Assembly: GCA_964346445.1 (NCBI GenBank)
Contig: CAYFUI010000003.1
Span: forward strand, 1 to 45,029
Length of the DNA stretch: 45,029 nt
Source of the DNA: JAGOZV01 sp964346445
Lineage (GTDB): Bacteria > Patescibacteriota > Saccharimonadia > Saccharimonadales > Saccharimonadaceae
Direction: 5' to 3'
Below, piece after piece: positions 1 through 8,997 of the stretch; the stretch's first letter is position 1, and every line of letters begins with the position of its first letter. The notes under the pieces were generated by a model. That model was not told the DNA's origin. It saw only the letters and a list, made by a program, of their open reading frames with translations, and did not search any database. Both the position numbers and the translations under genes were made by a program.

Positions 1-23
1 CAGTTCGCTGCGTGGCCGTGTAA

Positions 24-230
24 TTATTTATCTTGGGTTAAATACCAGCCAAGGTCAATATCTTGATAAACCTTCAGTTTAATGTTGTGGTTAAGTGACA
101 TTAAATCCTGCGCCTGCTGCCAAGCCTGTGCCTTGCTGGAGTATCTTTTTTTAGTTTTACTTGGCATGCTGTAGGTCTTTCTAGTGGGTTGGTTTATTTT
201 ATAATTTTTTTTATAATTACGTCTTGGCAT
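24..230 (-). CDS. small basic hypothetical protein (68 aa)
   Basis: I do not recognise a function. The N-terminal half is rich in Lys, Arg and Tyr and looks disordered. The C-terminal half (about residues 32-66) looks like a small folded unit: a helix with Ala and Gln, then short strands ending in GWYLT. It has no cysteine and no membrane segment. It starts 2 nt after the dus stop codon, and a weak AAAGGG lies inside the end of dus, so it is probably co-transcribed with that gene. The charge suggests a nucleic-acid or ribosome partner, but that is inference only. Confidence 0.55.
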   Translation of the reverse strand: MPRRNYKKNYKINQPTRKTYSMPSKTKKRYSSKAQAWQQAQDLMSLNHNIKLKVYQDIDLGWYLTQDK

Positions 231-232
231 TT

Positions 233-1219
233 TTATGAAACCCTTTCCTTTAAGGGGTAATAAGTAAAGAAATTTGTGGCAACCTCACGCGCCTCCTGTG
301 TGTTTCTTGTCTGCATGAGTTGATGACGCAACTTACTAGCTTCTGCAAAATCTTTAATATATATTTTATAGAACCGCTTTAGGGGATCATACTTGCGCGT
401 TCCGTACTCTTTTTCATATTTGTCGTGTTGGTCAAGGTGATACCAAAACAAGGATAACAATTGGTTAATAGTTGGAGGTGCTGATAGTTTAGAAAATGCA
501 AAAGGGTTAGCAAAAACACCTCTTCCTATCATAATTCCGTCAATTTGATAACGTCTATATAATTCAATACCGTGTTGATAATCTCTAATGTCACCATTGA
601 TAGTAATGAGTGTTTGTGGAGCTATTTTATTCTTCAGGTTAACAATATCTTTAATGTACTCGTAGTGTGCTGGCACTTTACTCATCTCTTTGCGGGAGCG
701 AAGGTGCACGGTGAGATTGCTGAGGTTTTGGCTTAATAAATGCGTTAGCCACGGTTTCCATTCGTCGGCTCGTATGTCTCCAAGCCGCGTCTTAACACTG
801 ACCGGGAGGCCGGCTTGCTTAGTGGCATTGATTATTTCGGATGAAAGCGCCTTATTATGAATAAGGCCACTGCCACTCCCCTGTTTAACTACCGCTTTAT
901 CAGGGCAGCCCATATTTATGTCTATACCTCTGTATCCCATCCGTTTGAGGTCTTGAGCCATAAGAGCGTAGTGTTTTGGTTTATTTCCCCAAATTTGGGC
1001 AATCACCGGCTGCTCATCTTCGGTAAAAAGTAGCCGGTTTCTAGTGCTATGGCGTCCCTGTTGGCTGGCATAACCGTCTGTACTTACAAATTCACTAAAA
1101 AATATATCTGGTGCTGCAGCTTTTTTAATAACATGCCGAAAAACGGTGTCAGTTACTGCCTCCATAGGCGCCAGCATAAATAGGGGTTTGTCTGCTTGCT
1201 TACTCCAAGGGTTGTTCAT
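233..1219 (-). CDS. dus: tRNA-dihydrouridine synthase (Dus family)
   Basis: This is an FMN-dependent enzyme that reduces uridine to dihydrouridine in the tRNA D-loop, using NADPH. Family landmarks are clear: an N-terminal LAPMEAVTD flavin-barrel start (residues 16-24), NMGCPDKAVVKQGSGSGL with the catalytic acid Cys105, a VHLRSR segment, INGDI, and the phosphate-binding GIMIGRGVFANPFAF near residue 230. At 328 aa the length is normal. A smaller helical C-terminal domain follows the barrel. I cannot tell the DusA, B or C specificity from sequence alone. Its promoter lies at 1233-1240 and would give a leader of only about 7 nt. A small basic gene follows directly. Confidence 0.93.
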   Translation of the reverse strand: MNNPWSKQADKPLFMLAPMEAVTDTVFRHVIKKAAAPDIFFSEFVSTDGYASQQGRHSTRNRLLFTEDEQPVIAQIWGNKPKHYALMAQDLKRMGYRGIDINMGCPDKAVVKQGSGSGLIHNKALSSEIINATKQAGLPVSVKTRLGDIRADEWKPWLTHLLSQNLSNLTVHLRSRKEMSKVPAHYEYIKDIVNLKNKIAPQTLITINGDIRDYQHGIELYRRYQIDGIMIGRGVFANPFAFSKLSAPPTINQLLSLFWYHLDQHDKYEKEYGTRKYDPLKRFYKIYIKDFAEASKLRHQLMQTRNTQEAREVATNFFTYYPLKERVS

Positions 1220-1232
1220 TTCGTATCCATAT

Positions 1233-1240
1233 ATTATACA
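1233..1240 (-). promoter_or_regulatory. promoter -10 of dus
   Basis: On the minus strand a TATAAT hexamer preceded directly by TG ends 13 nt before the dus ATG. A second overlapping TATAAT lies about 10 nt further upstream (1243-1248). The predicted leader is about 7 nt, too short for a normal ribosome-binding site. Confidence 0.5.
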
Positions 1241-1243
1241 TTA

Positions 1244-4200
1244 TTATATACCTTCTGTCAAGTGCTGCTCAAATGCTTTAATGCCTTTTATGTCTGCCGT
1301 ATAGTTAGCCACATCCGGCAGGTCTAAATTAATTATCTTTTGATAGACTGCTTTTACTAGTTTTTTGAAATGCGCATATTCTTCTGGGCTAAAGGTAGCC
1401 GTTAGGGTATGTATTTCACCATGTTTATCGGGTTCTACAAAAGCTAGCTGACTTTCTTGTAGTTTATAAGTAGAATAGTCTCTAGAATTTTCTATCAATA
1501 ATTGATAAAACATTAGTTGTTGCTTGTATTTATGCAATTTCACCGCTTCATAACCGCTTCCCACACCCCATCCAGGTGAAGGCTTGCCAGTCTTATAATC
1601 GGTGATAGTGATAGTCTTGGCTTTTTTATCAATTTCAAATACGTCTACATTACCGGTTAAGGGTACATTCTCAAAGACTGCATTTTGTGAATTAAAATTA
1701 ACCTCTGGTTGTTGATTTTGCTTAAAGGTAGGCTTTCTATGTTGGATAAACGCCTCAAGCGCGACAATCCCCCGCTCTAGGTGGTGCTGATAGTCTTCAG
1801 CTGTTAAGTTCATTGCCTCTAGTTCTGTAGCAAAAAGTTCAATGACATCTTTTGTGGCTGGCAGCCTACCGTTTGCATTGAACTGTAGATGTGTTTTTTG
1901 AAGAGTGCGGTGGATGGCAGTGCCGTAGGCAGCACTTGGTGCAGGCGCTTTAGGGAAGTGGAGTAAGTTTTGCATTAAGAAGTATTGCGGACCGGCATTC
2001 ATCAAATCGATAAAATTTCCTAAGGCCGTTGTATTTAGGCGGTAGTGCTTTAGTGATGGTGCTAATAAGTTTTTTAACGTACTATTAGGGGTGGTTATGT
2101 TTTGGTGCCACGCAATTTGCGCGTTATCCGTGGTGTCCGTTAGGTTAGTTAGGGGTGCTTGTTTGGTGACGCGCCAAGACGCTTCGTCTAAGAAGCTTGT
2201 TCTAAATGTACCTTTTTTGGCGTCATCCTGTAGGCTATAACTTATGTTTAAAGTTTCCTTAGCGCGTGTTGCCGCCACGTAAAAAAGCCTGATTTTTTCG
2301 TCCATAGTGTCACCGGCTGGGTTTAGGTGTAAATTTTCCGGAAATTTATAGTTTTGATTATTACCACGCATGCTAGAGCCCCACTTACTATCAACACCAT
2401 CTATAATAAATACATGTTTAAATTCTAAACCTTTTGATTTGTGGGCCGTCATAAGATTAACCGAGTGGCTATCGATGGTTTCTACCACTTGCTTAATAGA
2501 AACAGCTTCACCTAATGTGCGGTTAAGTTGCAGGAACCTAACAAATTCTTCAAGATTCGGGGGTGCTATACTTGAACTGGCTGGCCTCGTTTCTAGATGC
2601 TCCCTTAATTGACTCCTAATTGCGCTAAGTGCGTTCAAGTGTGTTAAGTAGCTGGCGGGGTTTTCTTTCAAACGCATGTTAGAAAAATAATAGTTAAATA
2701 TTGGTGATGTGAAGTTGACAGTTGTTTGCTGAGTGTCCGCTGGCGTCCCAATTAGCACATCTATGGCTTGTTCTAGTGGCAGCGTAAAGATACTTTGGTA
2801 GGTGGTAATTAGCCACTCATATATATGGGTAGTTTCTGGGATTGTTTTTAGAGCTTCAAGCCAGTGCAGTTTATTTTTATGGGCATGTAAGCTAATGTTC
2901 CAAAATGTTTCTGCCGACAGTTGCCATGCTGGGTGCGCCAACAGTTCTGGTAGTAGTGCCTGTGCTTCAATTAGTTTTTGCTGTTTCATTAAAAGGAAGA
3001 AATTGGCTAAAAGCTCAATCTGCATGATTGATTCAACCTTCAATGCGTCATCGTGCTTTTCATAAGCAACTGGAATATCCGCATTGTTTAGGTATGGTAA
3101 GAAATCAATTAGCTGCTGGTGCTTTCTAGCTATCACCACAATGTCTTGTGCTGGTGTGTTATTTTCTAATAGAGCTTTAATTTTATTTGCTACCTGCTGC
3201 CTTTCGTCATTAACGTTTTCGTATTCATAAAGATTAACTTGACTAGTTGTTTTTTTGCTACGAGCGGTTAATGTTTTATTTAAATCTTTGATAGAATTTT
3301 CCAGACGGTCTTCACCCTGAGTGATGATACTCCTCGCGCTGTCAAGAATTTGCTGGGAAGAGCGATAGTTATCAGTGAGAACTATTAACTCTGTAGCCGG
3401 TAATGTTTCAAGGAAAGTTGTTATATTGCTGCTATTAGCGCCTTGAAAACCATAGATTGCTTGGTCATCATCGCCAACGATAAAAATGTTAGGACGCCCC
3501 TCGTTAACGTCATTATCTATTAATTCATAAATAATTTGTAGCTGCGCTTGGTTAGTGTCTTGGAATTCATCAATTAATATGTGCTGAAACTGCTCCTGTA
3601 AACTATAGCGAAGTGGCATATTAGTCCTTAGCGCTTTTAGTGTCATCAAAATCATGTCATCATAATCATAGAGGTGTTGCCTCTCCATGCTCTTGATGTA
3701 TTGCTTATAAGCTTCACCAATTGCTTCAAGCTCTACTAAGCGTTTACGCGTTTTTAAAATGGCTCTTTTTTGCGGATCTTTTTCAAACCATTCGCTCTTC
3801 CATTTACTAAGAGGTGTGTTTTTTTCTAATTCATCAGCTTGGCTAATTGCCTTAAGCAGGCTTTGCTTGATGACCATAGTTAAATTAGGTGTGTTGTTTG
3901 GTAAGTTCGTGTTTGGTTGAAGTTTGTTTAGTTCCAGTAGAGCAGCTGAGTACTCTTCTAGGCTATTTTTTCCAATTCTTTTTTCTACAATTGGCGCTAA
4001 AATACTTTCTATTTTTTTAATATCTTCTTGGTTGCTGACAATGACTTCTTGTAACTGGCTAGGTGTTAACCCGCCTCTTTTTAAATTAGAAATGGCACCT
4101 TGAATACGTTTAACTTTTACAAACTCACCTTGGTTTTTACTGGCTAATATGTGACCGTGCGGCAAATTTTCTAAAATGTCAGTAATAACTTGGTGAGTAT

Positions 4201-4579
4201 TTAAACTGCTTGCCGCCTTAAATGGGATATCATTAAAAAAGGTGTCCACATTTTGGCTCATTATCATGCTTCCAAAACTATGAAAAGTGTAAATGTTTAT
4301 CCTATGAGCAGTTGGGCCTACTATTTCTAAAAGACGTTGGCGCATGGCATGGGCGCCACTGTCTGTGTATGTTAAGCAAAGGATGTTCTCGGCCGAGGTG
4401 TCGGTAGTTCGTAAAATATTAGCTATTCTCATAGCAAGAAGTTCCGTTTTGCCGGTACCTGGTCCGGCAATCACCGCTACCGGTCCTTCGACCGTATTTA
4501 CGGCCTGCCTTTGTGCCGGGTTGAGAAGTTTGTGCCGGTTAAGGTAATTAGCTTCATAATAATTAACAGTACTTGTCAT
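1244..4579 (-). CDS. UvrD/PcrA-type superfamily 1 helicase fused to a RecB-like nuclease domain
   Basis: This 1111-aa protein carries an SF1A 3'-5' DNA helicase followed by a PD-(D/E)XK nuclease. The helicase motifs appear in order: Walker A GPGTGKTE (residues 39-46), the Walker B segment LIDEFQDTNQAQ, VGDDDQAIYGFQGA, DNYRSSQQIL, TAHKSKGLEFKHVF, and FYVAATRAKETL. In the C-terminal 250 residues, GTAIHRTL followed by NVDVFEID and TDYKTGKPS give the H, D and D-x-K pattern of the RecB/AddA nuclease family. The likely role is processing of DNA ends for recombination, as in AddA. No AddB-like partner is in the window. It has only one cysteine, so no iron-sulphur clamp is possible. It has its own leaderless-type promoter and is divergent from the next gene. 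Confidence 0.9.
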   Translation of the reverse strand: MTSTVNYYEANYLNRHKLLNPAQRQAVNTVEGPVAVIAGPGTGKTELLAMRIANILRTTDTSAENILCLTYTDSGAHAMRQRLLEIVGPTAHRINIYTFHSFGSMIMSQNVDTFFNDIPFKAASSLNTHQVITDILENLPHGHILASKNQGEFVKVKRIQGAISNLKRGGLTPSQLQEVIVSNQEDIKKIESILAPIVEKRIGKNSLEEYSAALLELNKLQPNTNLPNNTPNLTMVIKQSLLKAISQADELEKNTPLSKWKSEWFEKDPQKRAILKTRKRLVELEAIGEAYKQYIKSMERQHLYDYDDMILMTLKALRTNMPLRYSLQEQFQHILIDEFQDTNQAQLQIIYELIDNDVNEGRPNIFIVGDDDQAIYGFQGANSSNITTFLETLPATELIVLTDNYRSSQQILDSARSIITQGEDRLENSIKDLNKTLTARSKKTTSQVNLYEYENVNDERQQVANKIKALLENNTPAQDIVVIARKHQQLIDFLPYLNNADIPVAYEKHDDALKVESIMQIELLANFFLLMKQQKLIEAQALLPELLAHPAWQLSAETFWNISLHAHKNKLHWLEALKTIPETTHIYEWLITTYQSIFTLPLEQAIDVLIGTPADTQQTTVNFTSPIFNYYFSNMRLKENPASYLTHLNALSAIRSQLREHLETRPASSSIAPPNLEEFVRFLQLNRTLGEAVSIKQVVETIDSHSVNLMTAHKSKGLEFKHVFIIDGVDSKWGSSMRGNNQNYKFPENLHLNPAGDTMDEKIRLFYVAATRAKETLNISYSLQDDAKKGTFRTSFLDEASWRVTKQAPLTNLTDTTDNAQIAWHQNITTPNSTLKNLLAPSLKHYRLNTTALGNFIDLMNAGPQYFLMQNLLHFPKAPAPSAAYGTAIHRTLQKTHLQFNANGRLPATKDVIELFATELEAMNLTAEDYQHHLERGIVALEAFIQHRKPTFKQNQQPEVNFNSQNAVFENVPLTGNVDVFEIDKKAKTITITDYKTGKPSPGWGVGSGYEAVKLHKYKQQLMFYQLLIENSRDYSTYKLQESQLAFVEPDKHGEIHTLTATFSPEEYAHFKKLVKAVYQKIINLDLPDVANYTADIKGIKAFEQHLTEGI

Positions 4580-4586
4580 ATAACCT

Positions 4587-4595
4587 ATTTTACCA
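4587..4595 (-). promoter_or_regulatory. extended -10 of the helicase-nuclease gene (leaderless type)
   Basis: On the minus strand the sequence reads TGGTAAAAT. Its last base is separated from the ATG at 4579 by 7 nt, so transcription should begin at or 1 nt before the start codon. No Shine-Dalgarno sequence can fit. Confidence 0.6.
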
Positions 4596-4633
4596 CCCTT
4601 AGTCCATAAAGCTTATCTTGACTGGGCATTTAA

Positions 4634-4642
4634 TGTTATAAT
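4634..4642 (+). promoter_or_regulatory. extended -10 of the 164-aa orphan (leaderless type)
   Basis: TGTTATAAT ends 8 nt before ATG 4651. A GTG at 4645 would lie upstream of the predicted transcription start, which favours the ATG as the start codon. This element and the one at 4587-4595 drive divergent genes. Confidence 0.65.
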
Positions 4643-4650
4643 ATGTGAGT

Positions 4651-5145
4651 ATGTATGACGAGTTAGCTATAGAGAGAAAACTGCAAGAGCACTTTAATTT
4701 AGACATAGAAATTGACAAAATGGTTTTGTTTGAGACACCAGCTAGTCCGGCGCTACGCGCTAGTTTGTTTATGACTAAAAAGAAACAGCTCTACGCTTTC
4801 ATAGAAGGCCGCTCTAGCGCTACACTAAGCGATATAAGAAAAGTGGTTAATAATATGGGCCTGGTTGGTGAAGCATATTTGCCTCCTAAGGGAAATACGC
4901 ATTATTTTGATGATATCGCTACATTGCATTTTCAAAAAACTTTTCCTGGACGACGACCGCTAAAACCAAGCGACTTAAGATATTACCGCACTTTAGCGCC
5001 CTATTTACCTGCCTTGGTGTTAGTTGCGGCCGTAAAGGATGGAATCATTAAACGCTATGACTCCGATGCCTCAACTAAATGGCGGCCGGTAAAAAGATTG
5101 TCATATAAGCGCATTAGCCCGATTGAAGAGAAGTATAAAAAGTAA
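4651..5145 (+). CDS. hypothetical protein (164 aa)
   Basis: I do not recognise this gene. The product is soluble and has no signal peptide, membrane segment or cysteine. It appears mixed alpha/beta, with a basic C-terminal tail. A central stretch (about residues 95-115) contains FPGRRPLKPSDLRYYRTLAP, which resembles a DNA- or RNA-contacting loop only in its charge. ATG 4651 was chosen over GTG 4645 because the promoter predicts transcription to begin near 4649-4651. Its stop codon TAA is immediately followed by the stop codon of the convergent pilin gene, with no intervening base. Confidence 0.6.
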   Translation: MYDELAIERKLQEHFNLDIEIDKMVLFETPASPALRASLFMTKKKQLYAFIEGRSSATLSDIRKVVNNMGLVGEAYLPPKGNTHYFDDIATLHFQKTFPGRRPLKPSDLRYYRTLAPYLPALVLVAAVKDGIIKRYDSDASTKWRPVKRLSYKRISPIEEKYKK

Positions 5146-5643
5146 TTAAAGGCTGTCTGGGTTTGGAGTAAGGCAAGGTGTGCCGCTAGGTACCGGACCC
5201 TTAGCTGTAACTGCACCTCTCCCGCCACCTTTTTTGTTGTATTCTATAGTGATTACTGGGCAACCAAGGTCACTAACAAAGAAGCTATCTGAATTCGCAG
5301 GCTTCGTTTTGCCAGCTTTAGAGCAGCTAACCCTTGTCTGTGTGGGGGTCTCGGGGTTAGCAATTATTTCCGGTTTAATTTCTAAAGTTTTGGCACTGTT
5401 TGCGGGAGTATCAGTAATCAGCGAGCAAGTTAAGACAGTTTCGTTGTAATTTGCAAAATTTTCTAATGCACTTGCAAATATTTTTACTTGGCTTTCTTTA
5501 TTTTTATTTTCTGAGTTATTTCTTACAACTGTGTATGATATGGTAGAAAGGCTAATTAGTATGCCAACGATTGCCACTACCACCACAACCTCAATTAGGG
5601 AGTAGGCTTTTTTATGATAAGCATTTGTGATATTTTTATACAT
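5146..5643 (-). CDS. type IV pilin-like protein
   Basis: This is a prepilin-like protein of 165 aa. A short basic leader ends KKA, then YSLIEVVVVVAIVGILIS gives the hydrophobic N-terminal helix with Glu at mature position +5. The predicted prepilin peptidase cut is after Ala rather than the usual Gly, which is tolerated but less common. The globular part contains four cysteines, so one or two disulphides outside the cell are likely. Type IV pili serve in attachment and twitching; assembly genes (pilB, pilC, pilD) are not in this window. A -10 hexamer sits 6 nt before the start codon. It is convergent with the orphan upstream in coordinates. Confidence 0.82.
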   Translation of the reverse strand: MYKNITNAYHKKAYSLIEVVVVVAIVGILISLSTISYTVVRNNSENKNKESQVKIFASALENFANYNETVLTCSLITDTPANSAKTLEIKPEIIANPETPTQTRVSCSKAGKTKPANSDSFFVSDLGCPVITIEYNKKGGGRGAVTAKGPVPSGTPCLTPNPDSL

Positions 5644-5649
5644 AACCTT

Positions 5650-5655
5650 ATTGTA
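5650..5655 (-). promoter_or_regulatory. -10 of the pilin-like gene (leaderless type)
   Basis: TACAAT on the minus strand lies 6 nt before ATG 5643, so the transcript should start at the A of the start codon. It lacks the upstream TG. Confidence 0.45.
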
Positions 5656-5666
5656 CTATACTTGTT

Positions 5667-6998
5667 TTATTTTTTAATTTTATCTAATACAACCAGGTGC
5701 TCAATGTGTGGGGTTCGTGGGAAAAAGTTATAGCCTTTGTGGTATGTGATACGGTAGTAATCTAGCAGTGGCGCAATATCTCGGGCTTGCGTCACCGGAT
5801 TGCAGCTTAAATAAATTATTCTAAATGGTTGTTTTTTTATGAGAGTGTTCACCACTTCTTTATGTAAACCGGCACGTGGTGGGTCGACTATAGTAATTTG
5901 GTTAGTTTTTATGTAATTAGTAGCATCTTCACTGGCTGCTAAAACGGGCTTGGCTATTTTTGATAAATTTAATAATTGAATATTTTCTTTCATCTCATTA
6001 AAGGCAACTGGATTAACTTCTACTAAGGTTAATTGGTTTTTTGGAGCGACACTCAAGCCAATGGTACCGACCCCACTATAAAGGTCTAATACCGGCATGT
6101 TGGATGGTATATATTTTTTAATGTCTTCTAATACTTTTTCGTATACTGGTATATTAATTTGGAAAAAGCCATCGGTTTGGTAGTAAAAATCTTGCCCAAG
6201 GATTGTGTCACCTAATGTGGTGTTACGTTTAGTTTTAAAGAGTGAATCGGTTTTAACACTAGCAGGACTGTTTGGATTTGAGTAAATAACTTCACCGTTA
6301 CCAAGCACATCCAACGACTCTTTGAGTGGCTGCGTTAAAGATGATTGGTCTTTTATGTATAATTGCCAAGCGGTATCCCCTTTTTGTGTAGCGCGTACCA
6401 AAAGCGTTTTTAAATGACGACCACTAACCTGATGCTTGTTAAGTATGTCAAGCATATCATTTGCAAGATTTGTAATAGCAGGCATAGCTAGACTGGTTTT
6501 TGAAATAGGCATTTTAAAATGCGAACCACGCTTAAAGAAGGCTAAGTTTAATTTTTCTTTATCTTTGTCGTACCAAAAACTATATTCTATCTTGTTGCGA
6601 TAATAGTACTCCTCGTGGTTGGTCCAGTTTGTAATAGGATAAGGTAAGACTATGTTCTGCAGCTCGAAAGCTTCTTCTATTAGGGCGCTTTTATAAAATA
6701 ATTCTGCTTGAAAGCTCATAATTTGCCAAGGGCTTGTTGAGAGATAGCTACTGGCATCCTTAGGATTGATACGCTGACTGGCCGGCTCTAAAACCGTCTC
6801 CACTATTCCTTCGTAGAATGTTGGCTTATTTTTTGTAATTGTAATGGTGGCTGCCTCCCCCGGTAGCACCCCCCAAGCTAATATTTTTTTACCGTCATCC
6901 GGGTCTTGTGAAACAACATTGCCAAGCGCTTGTCCACCATAAATAATGGTATGAAATTTTGCTGTTACAACCTTCCCTCTTTTTCTGTTCTTTGTCAT
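5667..6998 (-). CDS. RNA (uracil-C5)-methyltransferase, TrmA/RlmD family
   Basis: This is a SAM-dependent enzyme that methylates C5 of a uridine in 23S rRNA or tRNA. The N-terminal 60 residues look like a TRAM domain (beta-rich, with GQALGNVV and PGEAATITITKNK). The C-terminal half holds the SAM site DLYSGVGTIGLSVA, the VDPPRAGLHKEVV motif, and the catalytic-cysteine segment IYLSCNPVTQARDI. At 443 aa the length is normal. It lacks the four-cysteine iron-sulphur motif of E. coli RlmD, in keeping with the cysteine-poor proteins around it. RlmCD is a plausible identity, but the exact target uridine cannot be read from sequence. It has its own leaderless-type promoter. Confidence 0.88.
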   Translation of the reverse strand: MTKNRKRGKVVTAKFHTIIYGGQALGNVVSQDPDDGKKILAWGVLPGEAATITITKNKPTFYEGIVETVLEPASQRINPKDASSYLSTSPWQIMSFQAELFYKSALIEEAFELQNIVLPYPITNWTNHEEYYYRNKIEYSFWYDKDKEKLNLAFFKRGSHFKMPISKTSLAMPAITNLANDMLDILNKHQVSGRHLKTLLVRATQKGDTAWQLYIKDQSSLTQPLKESLDVLGNGEVIYSNPNSPASVKTDSLFKTKRNTTLGDTILGQDFYYQTDGFFQINIPVYEKVLEDIKKYIPSNMPVLDLYSGVGTIGLSVAPKNQLTLVEVNPVAFNEMKENIQLLNLSKIAKPVLAASEDATNYIKTNQITIVDPPRAGLHKEVVNTLIKKQPFRIIYLSCNPVTQARDIAPLLDYYRITYHKGYNFFPRTPHIEHLVVLDKIKK

Positions 6999-7004
6999 AG
7001 TAAT

Positions 7005-7013
7005 ATAATAGCA
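7005..7013 (-). promoter_or_regulatory. extended -10 of the uracil methyltransferase gene (leaderless type)
   Basis: TGCTATTAT on the minus strand ends 6 nt before ATG 6998. There is no ribosome-binding site between them. Confidence 0.5.
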
Positions 7014-7113
7014 CCAACACGGTACACCTCCCTAGGGTCTGCGCTGTTTGCATTTAGTTAGGTGCTACTTTTATCAGCTCATTATGGGCGTATCTTTTTT
7101 TTGGCTTTTAGTG

Positions 7114-7119
7114 TACAAT
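7114..7119 (+). promoter_or_regulatory. possible -10 of tRNA-Gln
   Basis: TACAAT lies 25 nt before the mature tRNA 5' end. No convincing -35 is seen. The preceding bases 7015-7110 hold no gene that I can support. Confidence 0.3.
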
Positions 7120-7144
7120 ATAGCAGGAGCGAAAAAGTTAATGA

Positions 7145-7219
7145 TGGGATGTCGCCAAGTGGTAAGGCACCAGGTTTTGGTCCTGGCATTCGGGGGTTCG
7201 AATCCCTCCATCCCAGCCA
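7145..7219 (+). tRNA. tRNA-Gln (anticodon UUG), CCA encoded
   Basis: The cloverleaf folds cleanly. The acceptor stem pairs 7145-7151 with 7209-7215. The D stem is GCC/GGC. The anticodon stem CCAGG/CCTGG (7170-7174, 7182-7186) flanks the loop TTTTGGT, with anticodon TTG at 7177-7179. The T arm carries GGTTCGAATCC. G at 7216 is the discriminator and CCA at 7217-7219 is encoded. The first base is U, as in many bacterial glutamine tRNAs. The downstream ABC transporter gene begins 26 nt later without a clear terminator between them. Confidence 0.95.
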
Positions 7220-7245
7220 TTTGCAGTCGCTATTTTTATTTTTAA

Positions 7246-8997
7246 ATGATCATATTAAAGTTTTTAAAACCATATAAATGGCTAGTGGTAACACTGGTTT
7301 TGCTTATTATAATCCAAGTTTTTTCAACGCTACAATTGCCGCGCTACATGGGTAAAATTGTTGATCAGGGGGTGTTAGCTCAAAATATTGGCAATATTTT
7401 TTATATAGGAATGCTAATGCTACTTTTTACGATAATTTCAGCAGTGGCTGCCGTTATGGCCGGCTATTTAGCAGCAAAGGTAGGTGCTGGCTTAGGTAAA
7501 GACATGCGCTTGGCGGTTTTTAAACACGTTGAAAGCTTTTCATTGTTAGAATTTAATAATTTCTCAACGGCTACCTTAATCACCAGAACAACCAATGATG
7601 TTCAACAGGTCCAAAATTTGACGACTGTCTTACTACGCGTCATGCTGATGGCGCCACTAATGGCGTTAGGCGCACTTTATAATGCCCTGACTACTGCACC
7701 TTCATTAAGCTGGATCATTCTTATTGCGGTAATTAGTTTAATTGGCGTAGTGTTGGTGCTATTCTCTTTGTCGTTGCCTAGGTTTAAGCGGTTGCAAAAG
7801 ACTATTGACCAGCTTAATCTTGTGACGCGTGAAAACCTTACTGGCTTAAAAGTTGTCAGGGCATTTAATAACGAAAAACTAGAGGAAGAAAAACAACTAG
7901 CGGTGAACACAAAGCTGACACGTTTAAGTTTAATTATTAACCGTTTAATGTTAACAATGGATCCGTTCATGACTGTTATTACTGGCTTAACAATGGTAGC
8001 AATTTTATGGTTTGGAGCGCAATTGGTGCAGGTGGAGGCAGTTGAAATAGGCAGCTTAATGGCCTTTATGCAATATGCAATCCGAGTAGTAACAGCCTTC
8101 TTAACGTTGTCAATGATCTTCATTATGACGCCTAGGGCGGTGGTTTCTGCCAAACGAATTAAGAATATCTTAGATGTAAATCCAAAAATTAAAAACCCAC
8201 CAATTGCTAAAAAGTTGCCTGCCGATGGAGGCGGGATAGTAGAGTTTAAGAATGTATGCTTTAAATATCCAGAAGCCAGTGAGGCTGTTTTAGAAGGCAT
8301 TAACTTTACGGCTAAACCAGGCACGGTGACAGCAATTATTGGTGGGACTGGTAGTGGCAAAACAACTTTGATTGGGTTATTGCCGCGTTTTTACGACGCG
8401 ACGAGTGGTGAGGTGTTGATTGATGGCGTTAATGTAAAGGAGTTGAAACTGAGTGACCTCTATGGACAGTTGGGCTATGTGCCGCAAAAAAGTGTTTTAT
8501 TTAGTGGGAGCGTTTGGGATAACTTAACATATGGCAACCCCAGTGCAGCTAAAGATGAAATAGAAGAAGCGCTGCGGATTGCCCAAGCCACACACTTTAT
8601 CAATGAGCTAGATGGTGGACTGCAAGCGCCTGTTGTGCAGGGAGGTGATAATTTCTCTGGTGGGCAGAAGCAAAGAATGGCTATTGCTCGTGCTTTAGTA
8701 GTTAATCCTAAAATATTTGTCTTTGATGACTCATTTTCAGCGTTAGACCTAAAGACGGACCGGTCTTTAAGACAAGAGTTAGGTAAAAAATTACACGACA
8801 AAACATTTATTATAGTGGCGCAGCGCATTAATTCAATAAAAAATGCCGATAATATTATAGTGTTAGACAAAGGAAAGATTGTCGGACAAGGCACTCACCA
8901 CGAACTTTTGCGGACTAATAGTGTTTATCAAGAAATTGCTATGTCGCAACTAACGCAGACCGAATTTGACGAAGAAGTAAGGGGTCAAGATGAGTAA
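7246..8997 (+). CDS. ABC exporter subunit 1 (half transporter with degenerate ATP site)
   Basis: This 583-aa half exporter has an N-terminal six-helix membrane domain (about residues 10-300) and a C-terminal nucleotide-binding domain. The NBD has Walker A IGGTGSGKTT, a canonical signature FSGGQKQR, Walker B FVFDDSFSALD and a switch segment IIVAQRINS. The catalytic Glu after Walker B is Asp and the switch His is Gln. This is the pattern of the degenerate subunit in heterodimeric exporters such as TM287/288 and BmrCD. The substrate is unknown; lipids, peptides or drugs are all possible. No Shine-Dalgarno sequence precedes the ATG, so it may be read through from the tRNA gene or start from a weak T-rich -10. 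It overlaps the partner gene by 8 nt. Confidence 0.92.
   Translation: MIILKFLKPYKWLVVTLVLLIIIQVFSTLQLPRYMGKIVDQGVLAQNIGNIFYIGMLMLLFTIISAVAAVMAGYLAAKVGAGLGKDMRLAVFKHVESFSLLEFNNFSTATLITRTTNDVQQVQNLTTVLLRVMLMAPLMALGALYNALTTAPSLSWIILIAVISLIGVVLVLFSLSLPRFKRLQKTIDQLNLVTRENLTGLKVVRAFNNEKLEEEKQLAVNTKLTRLSLIINRLMLTMDPFMTVITGLTMVAILWFGAQLVQVEAVEIGSLMAFMQYAIRVVTAFLTLSMIFIMTPRAVVSAKRIKNILDVNPKIKNPPIAKKLPADGGGIVEFKNVCFKYPEASEAVLEGINFTAKPGTVTAIIGGTGSGKTTLIGLLPRFYDATSGEVLIDGVNVKELKLSDLYGQLGYVPQKSVLFSGSVWDNLTYGNPSAAKDEIEEALRIAQATHFINELDGGLQAPVVQGGDNFSGGQKQRMAIARALVVNPKIFVFDDSFSALDLKTDRSLRQELGKKLHDKTFIIVAQRINSIKNADNIIVLDKGKIVGQGTHHELLRTNSVYQEIAMSQLTQTEFDEEVRGQDE

Noticed and set aside
4645..4650. GTG 4645 as start of the 164-aa orphan
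   Set aside because: It lies upstream of the predicted transcription start and only 2 nt after the -10 hexamer.
7220..7245. T-rich stretch after tRNA-Gln as a terminator
   Set aside because: No hairpin precedes the T runs, so it does not qualify as an intrinsic terminator.
7677..8360. 227-codon open frame antisense to ABC subunit 1
   Set aside because: It lies wholly inside a well-supported ABC gene, has low-complexity composition and no promoter or ribosome-binding site; it is a shadow of the real frame.
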